Shown one piece after another: positions 19,101-28,728 of a stretch of 64,000 nucleotides of DNA. Below the pieces are notes generated by a model, which did no database searches, was not told the origin of the DNA, and saw only the letters and a program-made list of their open reading frames with translations. The translations under genes and the position numbers were made by a program. The stretch is from contig NZ_CAMKWA010000007.1 of NCBI RefSeq assembly GCF_946476835.1, positions 58,388 to 122,387 on the forward strand, in the 5' to 3' direction. The DNA comes from an uncultured Neokomagataea sp. (lineage in GTDB: Bacteria > Pseudomonadota > Alphaproteobacteria > Acetobacterales > Acetobacteraceae). Every line of letters begins with the position of its first letter. Positions within the stretch are counted from its first letter, which is position 1.

Positions 19101-19235
19101 GCACACTGTATTATCAGCAAGCCTAATCTATTTATCAGAGAATACGGAATGAATAATTTGCAACGAACTTTGTCTTATGGGGTCTTCGGTTAGTAAAATT
19201 ACGTAATCTGTTCGGGAATTAAGGAAATATTAGGG

Positions 19236-20279
19236 GTGTGTGCGCCAGTATCTCTAAAAATAGAGCAGGAGATGCCAGCGTTGAACACCTTCGAAGATGG
19301 CGTTGCCATGATGTCTTTAGAGCGTACAGAGGCATCAATGCCACGCGCGGAAGTGTCAGAAGGCGCTTCATTGTCGAGGTCGTCCCGCGAGGAGATGCAG
19401 GTGTTTTGTGGTGAGGGAGTGGCGTTTAATACGACGACTTTTGCAAGCACGTTGCGTAGTCGTCGAGCGCGTCAAAAATGTGCGTCGCCTACGTTGAGGT
19501 GGCAAGCGCGTTTTGTATCTGATCATTCAAATGATCTGCGCTTGTTGGGGGCGTCGGTTGATATGAACGCATTGGGTTTGTCTGTGCCGCGGCAGATTGC
19601 ACGTAAAGTGCGGGGCAAAAAGACTGAAGGAACGTTGCAAAAGGCCGATCGGGATTTGTTGTCTGCGGCGTGCCAGCAAGGGGTGCAATGGGGCGCTGAG
19701 CAGCGGCTTATGGTGAGTTTGACGGACGTTGCCGCTCCGGATGTTGCGTTTAATGAGCGCTTGGGGGAGGTCTTGGACCAAACGGGGTTTGAGCCTGCGT
19801 TTTTGGATCTTGTGTTCTCAGAGGCGGGGTTGCAGCAATATAATGCGGAGGCCTGTTTTACGTTGGCGGCTCTGCGTGACCGAGGGGTTGGTATTTATGT
19901 CTCGGGGTTTGGCGAAGGCCCCTCGAGTTTGACCCTTTTGAAGGAACGGGCTTTAGGTGGCCTGCTGGATGGTGTGCAGTTTGATTGTTCCGTGCTGTTG
20001 AGTGCAGGGAATGTGTGTAAAAAACTGGATGAGCAGGCTATTTTGGAGCCGGTGAGTGTTGCATTTTATCGTGCATCATTGCTGGCGATGCGGTCTCTTG
20101 GGTTGCGTATCCGCGCTTGTGGTGTGGAGCTGCAGGAGCAGTTGGCTTTTGCGCGTGACGTCGGTGCTGACGAGGTGTCTGGCGGCCTTTTGGCAGCCCC
20201 GGAAACCGTGATGCAGTCTTTGATGCCGAAATCACGCAAAGGCCGGTACCGTGTAAAAAGGCCGGTTGAGCACGTATAA
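19236..20279 (+). CDS. Degenerate EAL-domain protein, probably enzymatically inactive
   Basis: A 347-residue soluble protein. The first 90 residues are polar and unmatched. From about residue 155 the EAL phosphodiesterase fold can be traced: FLDLVFSE (equivalent of ELEITE), then YVSGFGEGPSSLTLLKE (223-228 is SGFGEG, where active enzymes have DDFGTG), VQFDCSVL (equivalent of LKIDRSFV) and GADEVSGGLLAAP. The paired aspartates, the KID lysine and the EAL glutamate are all replaced, so c-di-GMP hydrolysis is unlikely. A nucleotide-binding or protein-interaction role is possible. The GTG at 19236 has AAGGA at good spacing; ATG codons at 19272 and 19308 are alternatives. It lies upstream of hemA on the same strand. 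Confidence 0.7.
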   Translation: MCAPVSLKIEQEMPALNTFEDGVAMMSLERTEASMPRAEVSEGASLSRSSREEMQVFCGEGVAFNTTTFASTLRSRRARQKCASPTLRWQARFVSDHSNDLRLLGASVDMNALGLSVPRQIARKVRGKKTEGTLQKADRDLLSAACQQGVQWGAEQRLMVSLTDVAAPDVAFNERLGEVLDQTGFEPAFLDLVFSEAGLQQYNAEACFTLAALRDRGVGIYVSGFGEGPSSLTLLKERALGGLLDGVQFDCSVLLSAGNVCKKLDEQAILEPVSVAFYRASLLAMRSLGLRIRACGVELQEQLAFARDVGADEVSGGLLAAPETVMQSLMPKSRKGRYRVKRPVEHV

Positions 20280-20311
20280 TCCGCCCTTTTGCTGCGGTGC
20301 GTGGTTTGGGG

Positions 20312-20353
20312 TACTTGGCGTTATGTAGGTGGTCTCTTACATAAGGCCAAGTA
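20312..20353 (+). promoter_or_regulatory. Hairpin abutting the hemA ribosome binding site
   Basis: An 18-bp stem (20312-20329 with 20336-20353) with one mismatch and one G-U pair closes on a six-base loop. Its last base is the first A of the AGGAG site of hemA (20353-20357). No T-run follows, so it does not look like a terminator. It may shape access of ribosomes to hemA. Confidence 0.55.
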
Positions 20354-20365
20354 GGAGAAAACGTG

Positions 20366-21577
20366 ATGAATTATGATCAGATGTTTCAAGCAGCACTTGA
20401 TGGGCTACATGCAGATGGTAGCTATCGTTATTTTGCTGATCTAGAACGTCGGGCCGGGCGATTTCCAAAGGCTTTTCATCACGGTTTAGGCCACGAAGTA
20501 ACGGTGTGGTGCTCCAATGATTATTTGGGGATGGGCCAGAATAAAGCAGTGTTAGACGCTATGCATGCTGCGCTTGATGAGACGGGCGCAGGGGCAGGTG
20601 GAACACGCAATATCTCTGGCACGAACCATTATCACGTTGAACTTGAAAAAGAGTTGGCGGCTTTGCACGGCAAGGAAGCGGCGCTGTTATTTAATTCGGG
20701 TTATCTGTCCAATTGGGTAACGCTCGGCACGATTGCAGGGCGCTTAAAAGATTGTGTGGTGTTATCGGATGCTTTGAATCATGCGTCCATGATCGAAGGT
20801 ATTCGTCATTCCCGTGCTGAGAAGCAGATCTTTCGTCATAATGACGTGGAGGATCTGGAGCGCCGTTTACAAGCGCTGCCAGCAGATGTGCCAAAGATTA
20901 TTGCGTTTGAGTCGGTATATTCAATGGACGGGGATATTGCCCCGATTGAAGCTTTTTGTGATCTCGCAGATCGTTATGGTGCAATGACGTATCTCGATGA
21001 GGTGCATGCTGTCGGTATGTATGGTGAACAGGGTGGGGGGATTGCTGAAAAGCTCGGTCTGTCACATCGTTTGACGATTATTGAAGGAACGCTTGGTAAG
21101 GGGTTTGGGGTTGTGGGCGGTTATATTGCTGCATCTGCGCCTTTATGTGATTTTGTGCGCTCCTTTGGGTCAGGGTTCATTTTCTCGACGGCTTTGCCGC
21201 CGATGATTGCGGCTGGTGCGCTGGCGAGTGTGCGTTACTTGCGGGAAAATGCAGCAGAGCGTGAGGGGCAGCAGCATGCTGTGGCTCATTTGCGTGCTGC
21301 GCTGGATGCCAAGAGCATTCCTCATGTCGGTAACCCGAGCCACATTGTGCCGGTTATGGTGGGTGACGCGCAGTTGTGCCGTGAGCTTTCAGATGCGCTA
21401 TTGCGGCGGTTTGGTCATTATATTCAACCGATCAATTATCCGACGGTACCACGCGGAACAGAGCGCCTGCGGATTACTCCGGGGCCGCTGCATGATGACG
21501 GTATGATTGATGAGTTAGTTGAAGCGTTGGATACGTTGTGGCGTGAGTATCAGTTGCGCCGTACAAATGGCCTTTAA
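20366..21577 (+). CDS. hemA: 5-aminolevulinate synthase
   Basis: The PLP enzyme that condenses glycine with succinyl-CoA to give 5-aminolevulinate, the first step of heme synthesis by the Shemin route of alphaproteobacteria. It has 403 residues, the usual length. Family marks include SNDYLGM (50-56), [12 protein letters not shown], the cofactor-binding DEVHAVG (211-217) and the PLP lysine K245 in GTLGKGFG. The ATG at 20366 has AGGAG upstream; a GTG at 20363 is adjacent. The hairpin at 20312-20353 touches this site. A strong shared terminator follows. High heme demand fits the ccm genes elsewhere in the window. Confidence 0.97.
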   Translation: MNYDQMFQAALDGLHADGSYRYFADLERRAGRFPKAFHHGLGHEVTVWCSNDYLGMGQNKAVLDAMHAALDETGAGAGGTRNISGTNHYHVELEKELAALHGKEAALLFNSGYLSNWVTLGTIAGRLKDCVVLSDALNHASMIEGIRHSRAEKQIFRHNDVEDLERRLQALPADVPKIIAFESVYSMDGDIAPIEAFCDLADRYGAMTYLDEVHAVGMYGEQGGGIAEKLGLSHRLTIIEGTLGKGFGVVGGYIAASAPLCDFVRSFGSGFIFSTALPPMIAAGALASVRYLRENAAEREGQQHAVAHLRAALDAKSIPHVGNPSHIVPVMVGDAQLCRELSDALLRRFGHYIQPINYPTVPRGTERLRITPGPLHDDGMIDELVEALDTLWREYQLRRTNGL

Positions 21578-21602
21578 TATCCGTTAGAATAACTATTCAT
21601 TG

Positions 21603-21647
21603 AAACATGCAGTGCTTCATTCGGGATAAATGAAGCACTGCATGTTT
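21603..21647. terminator. Bidirectional terminator between hemA and the second TonB receptor
   Basis: A perfect 19-bp stem (21603-21621 with 21629-21647) with a seven-base loop. A/T ends on both sides let it serve hemA on the plus strand and the TonB receptor on the minus strand. Confidence 0.93.
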
Positions 21648-21653
21648 TATACT

Positions 21654-23774
21654 TTAGATATGGCCATCAACAGTGAAGCCAAATGCGCGTGGTTGACCAA
21701 CTTGTGCTTGAAGGCCAGACCACAGCTTTTGTCCGCTATAGATGATATGGTCGTTTGCAAGGTTTTTCATGTACAGTCGTACGGTGTAGTATCGGGATGA
21801 GTATCCGATATTTGCGTTAAGAATATTGTAGTTTCCAGAGGATACGCTCTGCCCACTTGCTATTTGTGGTGAGTAGCGCCCTACATGGTTGAAGTTCGTG
21901 CCGATGAACAAGCCGTTCCTGAAGGTTTTTTCAAGTCCGACGTTGAAGGTCGCAGAAGGAGCATTGCTGAATCTTGTTCCTTCCACGCTTTTATACTGAG
22001 TAGGTGCATCTGTAATTTTGGTGGCGAGTAAGCCTAATCCGCCAAAAGCGCGGAAGCTTCGTGTGAAATTATAGAGGGCTTCGGCTTCAAGGCCTAGGCT
22101 ATGCCCATGTGGAATATTGACGAACGTATAATTTAAGAGATCTTGGTAAGAGTGGTAATCATTGTAGAATAAGTTGGTATTAAGGTTGAGCTTTTTGTTG
22201 AGGATTTCTGTGTGCCCTCCTAGCTCGTAAGTGGTAACTGTTTCTTTGTTATACTGGTAGTAAGACCCTGTATACCAGTTAATCGCTCCACCTCCGGGGT
22301 TGTAGCCGCGTCGAACTGTAAAGCTGGCGCTGGTGACGGGAGTAAATGTGTAGCTTAACCCCCCTTTGGGTAAGAATATAGTCGTGCCAATGTCGCTTTG
22401 TACTTTACCCCATGAAAGAGAGACATTGCGTTTCTGCTCTTCGCGTTCCACGCGTGCGCCAGCAATCAGGTTGAGACCACCAATAAGGTGCAGAGTGCCA
22501 TCAGCATAAGCGGCATAGGTCCGTTCGTTGTCAGGGCCGTTTACGCCTAAGTCGGACTTAATATCTTGATTGCGGTTGAAGTAGTATAAGCCGCCAACAG
22601 CGTTTATTCGTGAGGCTATAGGTGCGTAAATGAAACGGTCTTCAACGGTATTGTTTTGTTCTTTGAGCGTAAAATGGGCGAGGCTATTTTTGCTGGCAAG
22701 AGCATTGGATTGGCTGAAGACAGCATCGTACCAAATATGCCCATAGGTGAATTGGTTCGAAAGTGCGCTAGATATTTGGTAATTCGCCCGAAGGCTGGCT
22801 TCATTGATGCTTGAATCTGTAACGCGGGTATTCATGTTGGTGTTGTCAAAGTGGTATTGGAACAGGTCTGGTGCTGTGGCTGTGTAGAGATATTCGCCAT
22901 GTTGTTCACGGTGCCAGCCCATGAGTGTTACGTTGAGTTGAGGGATGGCTTTAGGCGTCCATAAAAGCTTTCCACGGACTGAGGTTTGGTTAATTTCTCT
23001 TGGGTTAAACGGCCATTTTGTGCCGGGGTAATGGATATAACTGTTGCCGCGTACGCCATCGGCAGTAATGCGGAAGGCAAGTTCGTCTTTAATGATGGGG
23101 CCTGAGAGCATGCCGGCGAATGTGCCTTTGCTACCAGCGCTTTCGTAACCGCCACGGATTGCGGCTTGCCAGAATTGAGTGGGGGCTTTGCTGGCCAGAG
23201 TAATGGCGCCGCCTATAGCGTTGCGGCCTTGTGTCGTTGCTTGAGGGCCGCGCAGGATACTAACTTGTTCCATATCCCATGTGCCTGCATCAGCATAACG
23301 CTGGCCAGCATATGTTTCGGGAAGGCCGTCAATGATGACGGCGGTACGGGGGCGGCTTCCGGACATAATAGTGAAGACACCGCCGCCCGCACCAGAGCCT
23401 GTTACACCTCGTATCGTTGGGATATCTGCTGCATTGCCAATCATGTTCGGGACACGATTTACAACGTCATAGAGTGATCGATACTCGTTGGAATCAAGCT
23501 TTTTAAGCACAGTGATTGCGCTGTTTGTATTTTGTAAGTGATCAATTTTTTGCCCAACGACGACAATGGATTCAGTTGAGCCGGTAACAGTCGGTGTATT
23601 TTTGTCGGTTGCAGATTTGGGGGATGTTTGAGTTGTGATCGCCTTAGGAACAGTGGTGTCAGCAGCATATATATTTGGAGGGGCTAAGAACGAAATGTTT
23701 GCGCAGATGATGGTGAGCGCCGTGCAAACGAGGAAGTGCTTTTTATGAGAGGTGGTGTTGTGAGCGATGAACAT
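21654..23774 (-). CDS. TonB-dependent receptor
   Basis: An outer-membrane transporter of 706 residues with a signal peptide ending around YAA. The plug domain is marked by SLYDVVNRVPNM, a TIRGVTGSG block and QVSILRGPQATTQGRNAIGG, followed by a barrel of beta-strands. Composition is poorer in Lys/Arg-rich decoration than the receptor near 8.5-10.9 kb, and the DNA appears visibly more AT-rich than its neighbours, which may reflect transfer. It is not closely similar to the first receptor, so the ligand probably differs. A Fur-like box upstream implies iron control. No synthesis or ABC-uptake genes adjoin it. Confidence 0.92.
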   Translation of the reverse strand: MFIAHNTTSHKKHFLVCTALTIICANISFLAPPNIYAADTTVPKAITTQTSPKSATDKNTPTVTGSTESIVVVGQKIDHLQNTNSAITVLKKLDSNEYRSLYDVVNRVPNMIGNAADIPTIRGVTGSGAGGGVFTIMSGSRPRTAVIIDGLPETYAGQRYADAGTWDMEQVSILRGPQATTQGRNAIGGAITLASKAPTQFWQAAIRGGYESAGSKGTFAGMLSGPIIKDELAFRITADGVRGNSYIHYPGTKWPFNPREINQTSVRGKLLWTPKAIPQLNVTLMGWHREQHGEYLYTATAPDLFQYHFDNTNMNTRVTDSSINEASLRANYQISSALSNQFTYGHIWYDAVFSQSNALASKNSLAHFTLKEQNNTVEDRFIYAPIASRINAVGGLYYFNRNQDIKSDLGVNGPDNERTYAAYADGTLHLIGGLNLIAGARVEREEQKRNVSLSWGKVQSDIGTTIFLPKGGLSYTFTPVTSASFTVRRGYNPGGGAINWYTGSYYQYNKETVTTYELGGHTEILNKKLNLNTNLFYNDYHSYQDLLNYTFVNIPHGHSLGLEAEALYNFTRSFRAFGGLGLLATKITDAPTQYKSVEGTRFSNAPSATFNVGLEKTFRNGLFIGTNFNHVGRYSPQIASGQSVSSGNYNILNANIGYSSRYYTVRLYMKNLANDHIIYSGQKLWSGLQAQVGQPRAFGFTVDGHI

Positions 23775-23816
23775 TTCTGTTTCCGTAGGATTGTGTAAAA
23801 AATTTTACAAACCCAT

Positions 23817-23837
23817 AAATGATAATAATTCTCATTT
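23817..23837 (-). promoter_or_regulatory. Fur-like box before the second TonB receptor
   Basis: The plus-strand stretch holds GATAATAATTCTCATTT framed by AAAT, a near-palindrome close to the Fur consensus. It lies about 45 bases before the receptor start and shares a half-site with the box near 10.92 kb. Iron repression is inferred. Confidence 0.75.
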
Positions 23838-23992
23838 GCGATAGTGGGTATTTTTAATATTTTTCTCTTGAGGTGAATGAGTGATATAAATGTCACGATT
23901 AGGTCAGTCTGATCGCAACGCTGCACAGTGTTGTGAGACGCGCGATGAGGAATGTATGATTGACAAAATGAAGTAGAACGCTGATTCTTCTT

Positions 23993-26064
<2,072 letters not shown>

Positions 26065-26078
26065 GAGTAATAAGTGGT

Positions 26079-26115
26079 AATTCCTCTGCGTTAATCTTGC
26101 GCGGAGGAAGGAATT
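26079..26115 (+). terminator. Imperfect hairpin after thiC
   Basis: AATTCCTC...TGCG can pair with CGCGGAGGAAGGAATT with small bulges. It lies 15 bases after the thiC stop. No T-run follows, so termination by it alone is doubtful. Confidence 0.3.
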
Positions 26116-26133
26116 ATACGCATCATCGGGGGG

Positions 26134-26436
26134 ATGCCACGTAGAGACCAAAATCCCCCCTTTGAGCCGAATAAAAATGTTAACCGTCTGGCACGGAAAG
26201 CAGGCGGCTGTGCTGCGCAATGTGTTGTGCAGGTTATGCAGAATAATCGTGCAGGTTTGGCGCGCGAGGGGGCATCATTGGTGTATCTTCTCGAAAAAAT
26301 TTGGCAGCAGCGCGGGGTTGATATGCGTGATGTCTGGGCTGAATTAGAGGCGCGTTTAGAGTTGGCGGAAGATTTGCGTGAGCAAGGCATTCGGCCGCGC
26401 AAAAATGGTCGTTATCGTTCGACAAAGCTGCCTTAA
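26134..26436 (+). CDS. Small HisE/MazG-like protein with missing catalytic acids
   Basis: A 100-residue protein whose helical core resembles phosphoribosyl-ATP pyrophosphohydrolase (HisE, alpha-helical NTP pyrophosphatase superfamily). The segment from residue 18 to 75 follows the family order: A-R-K-A-G-x-x-A-x-x-V, then L-x-x-E-x-A-S-L-V-Y-L-L, then R-G-V-D-M-x-D-V-W-A-E-L-E-A-R. However, the metal-binding acids are changed: EExxE appears as G25, C26, Q29, and ExxD as E45 with S48. If the match is real, the protein is unlikely to hydrolyse nucleotides. The C-terminus is basic. It sits between thiC and cvpA. Start at ATG 26134 follows a G-run rather than a clear site. Confidence 0.6.
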   Translation: MPRRDQNPPFEPNKNVNRLARKAGGCAAQCVVQVMQNNRAGLAREGASLVYLLEKIWQQRGVDMRDVWAELEARLELAEDLREQGIRPRKNGRYRSTKLP

Positions 26437-26508
26437 TGATCCTTTGTTGTTCGCGATGAGAACAAAAAGAGACTCTGGCATATTTTTCAGGTACATCTCT
26501 GCGTCATT

Positions 26509-27069
26509 ATGCAGAGTTTTCCTGATCTGACCCATGGTTCTCTTGATGTGCTGACGCGCTTTGATGATGTGGTGCTTGCGCTCATTATCTTGTCGGGCAT
26601 CGGAGGATTCGTAAGGGGGTTTGCCACTGAAATATCGGGTCTGTTTTCATGGATCATGGCTATAGCGGTGACGAATCGTCTGCACATGATGTTTGAGCCT
26701 TATTTGGCGCCGTATGTGCATGATGTGTGGTTGTTGCAAATTTTTAGCGGCATTCTGGTTTTTCTGGTGACCCTTCTGTTCTTGGCGATGGTGGGGCGTA
26801 AGATTGCGAGTGTTGCTCGTGTTGGACTGTTGAGTGGCGTCGACCGTGTTTTGGGCTTTGGATACGGTCTTTTCCGAGGGTATTTGGTAATCGTCACACT
26901 TTGTTTGATAGGGGGGGCTTTTTTTGGATCGACCACTTCTTATCTGATGCAGAGAAGTCTCACTGCGCCCTATATTGTTGCAGGAGAGACGCGTCTGGTG
27001 GGATATCTGCCCTTGTCGTGGCGTTCGCATCTTGCATCCTTAGCAACAAGCGGCCATGACGCCCGGTGA
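26509..27069 (+). CDS. cvpA: CvpA family membrane protein
   Basis: A 186-residue inner-membrane protein with four predicted helices. The opening DDVVLALIILSGIGGFVRGFATEISGL is the typical CvpA start (D-x-x-x-x-x-I-x-x-x-S-x-x-x-G-x-x-R-G). The GVDRVLGFGYGLFRG segment is also a family mark. CvpA is commonly found upstream of purF, as here. Family members affect envelope stress resistance and, in E. coli, colicin V production; the molecular role is unclear. The chosen ATG at 26509 lacks a strong ribosome site, so the start is tentative. It is 28 bases from purF and likely in one transcript. Confidence 0.88.
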   Translation: MQSFPDLTHGSLDVLTRFDDVVLALIILSGIGGFVRGFATEISGLFSWIMAIAVTNRLHMMFEPYLAPYVHDVWLLQIFSGILVFLVTLLFLAMVGRKIASVARVGLLSGVDRVLGFGYGLFRGYLVIVTLCLIGGAFFGSTTSYLMQRSLTAPYIVAGETRLVGYLPLSWRSHLASLATSGHDAR

Positions 27070-27097
27070 GACCGTCTAGTGGAAAGGCTACGCTGCG

Positions 27098-28537
27098 ATG
27101 AACCTGAACGAAACCTCCAACCGCCCTTATGAAGAATGCGGCGTGTTTGGCGTTTGGGGCGTTCCGGACGCTGCGGCGTTGACTGCCCTTGGCTTGCATG
27201 CGTTGCAACACCGTGGGCAGGAAGCGGCGGGCATTGTGTCCTTCGATGGAGAGCGCTTTCACCAGCATAAAGGGCTTGGCCTTGTTGGTGATGTGTTTGG
27301 CGATAGCCGTGTGATTGCGTCACTGCCGGGGCCAGTGGCCATTGGTCATAACCGTTACGCAACGACGGGTGGCACGCATGTTCGTAACGTGCAGCCACTT
27401 TATGCTGATTATGAGTTTGGTGGTTTATCCGTTGCACATAATGGTAACCTGACGAACTCAGCGACGCTGAAGCAAGCGCTGGTTAAGCGTGGCTGTATTT
27501 TCCAATCAATGACAGACACAGAAGTGTTTATTCATTTGATTGCGATTTCGCTTTATTCAAATGTTTTGGACCGGTTCCTTGACGCTGTGAAGCAGGTTAA
27601 GGGCGCATATTCCTTGATTACCCTGACGCCAAATGACGGGCTGATTGGTATGCGGGACCCGCTCGGTGTGCGTCCGTTGGTGTTGGGCCGTCTGCCGGGT
27701 CATGAGGCCGGGAATGGCGGTTGGGTTTTGTCATCGGAAACCTGTGCTTTGGACATTATTGGCGCGGATTATGTGCGCGATATTGAGCCGGGCGAGGTTG
27801 TGGTGATTGATGAGCACGGTATTCGCTCGCTTCATCCATTTGGTGACCAAGGGGCACGTTTCTGCGTGTTTGAGCATATTTATTTTGCTCGCCCAGACTC
27901 TGTGTTGGAAAATGTTCCGGTTTATGAAGCGCGTCAAAAAATTGGCGCCGAACTGGCATTGGAAAGTGGCGTTGAGGCAGATGTCGTGGTGCCTGTGCCA
28001 GATTCCGGTGTGCCATCTGCCATTGGCTATGCTGCGCAAAGCAAAATCCCTTTTGAACTTGGGATCATCCGTAACCATTACGTTGGTCGTACCTTTATTG
28101 AGCCTACGGACCAAATCCGTAATTTGGGCGTAAAGATGAAGCACTCTGCTAACCGGGCTGTTCTGGCTGGTAAGCGTGTGATTTTGGTGGATGACTCCAT
28201 CGTGCGCGGTACGACGTCTCGCAAGATTGTGGATATGGTGCGTGCGGCGGGTGCAGCAGAAGTGCATATGCGGATTACGTCACCGCCGACCAAGCATCCT
28301 TGTTTCTATGGCATCGATACGCCTGAAGAGAGCAAGCTGATGGCGGCTAACCATACAGTTGAAGAAATGGCTAAAGCGATTGGTGTAGAGAGCCTCGCCT
28401 TTGTTAGCTTTGATGGTTTGTATCGTGCACTGGGTCATACAGGGCGTGATGAGGGTGCGACACGGTACTGTGACGCATGCTTTACGGGGGATTACCCCAT
28501 TTCCTTGGTGGATAAAGAGGGTAATTTAGTCAGCTAA
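27098..28537 (+). CDS. purF: Amidophosphoribosyltransferase PurF
   Basis: The enzyme for the first committed step of purine synthesis, making 5-phosphoribosylamine from PRPP and glutamine. It has 479 residues. The Ntn glutaminase nucleophile is C14 in EECGVFG, so a short propeptide of 13 residues is probably removed. The PRPP-binding motif VILVDDSIVRGTTSRK lies at about residues 361-376. The GlnH-channel region and YMPCD-like elements are in normal order. It follows cvpA. No PurR-type operator or riboswitch was seen in the short gap before it. Confidence 0.97.
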   Translation: MNLNETSNRPYEECGVFGVWGVPDAAALTALGLHALQHRGQEAAGIVSFDGERFHQHKGLGLVGDVFGDSRVIASLPGPVAIGHNRYATTGGTHVRNVQPLYADYEFGGLSVAHNGNLTNSATLKQALVKRGCIFQSMTDTEVFIHLIAISLYSNVLDRFLDAVKQVKGAYSLITLTPNDGLIGMRDPLGVRPLVLGRLPGHEAGNGGWVLSSETCALDIIGADYVRDIEPGEVVVIDEHGIRSLHPFGDQGARFCVFEHIYFARPDSVLENVPVYEARQKIGAELALESGVEADVVVPVPDSGVPSAIGYAAQSKIPFELGIIRNHYVGRTFIEPTDQIRNLGVKMKHSANRAVLAGKRVILVDDSIVRGTTSRKIVDMVRAAGAAEVHMRITSPPTKHPCFYGIDTPEESKLMAANHTVEEMAKAIGVESLAFVSFDGLYRALGHTGRDEGATRYCDACFTGDYPISLVDKEGNLVS

Positions 28538-28728
28538 GGCAGGCGAGATTGTTTGCTATACTGATGAGTAACTTGTGTATGGGGGCTATGTGGCCCCCGT
28601 GCGTGAGAGTAGATTAGGATAAGGTGTTGGCGCGGGGTTATGCCCTGTTCATTTGTCTTTGTGATTTGACGTTTACGGCGAACGAACTGAGGGCGCACCA
28701 GATATGTGCCACAGCCTTATTGAGCCGA

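Noticed and set aside
28581..28598. GGGGGC/GCCCCC hairpin after purF as a terminator
   Set aside because: Only six base pairs and no T-run, so it is not supported; the 190-base gap otherwise shows nothing I recognise.
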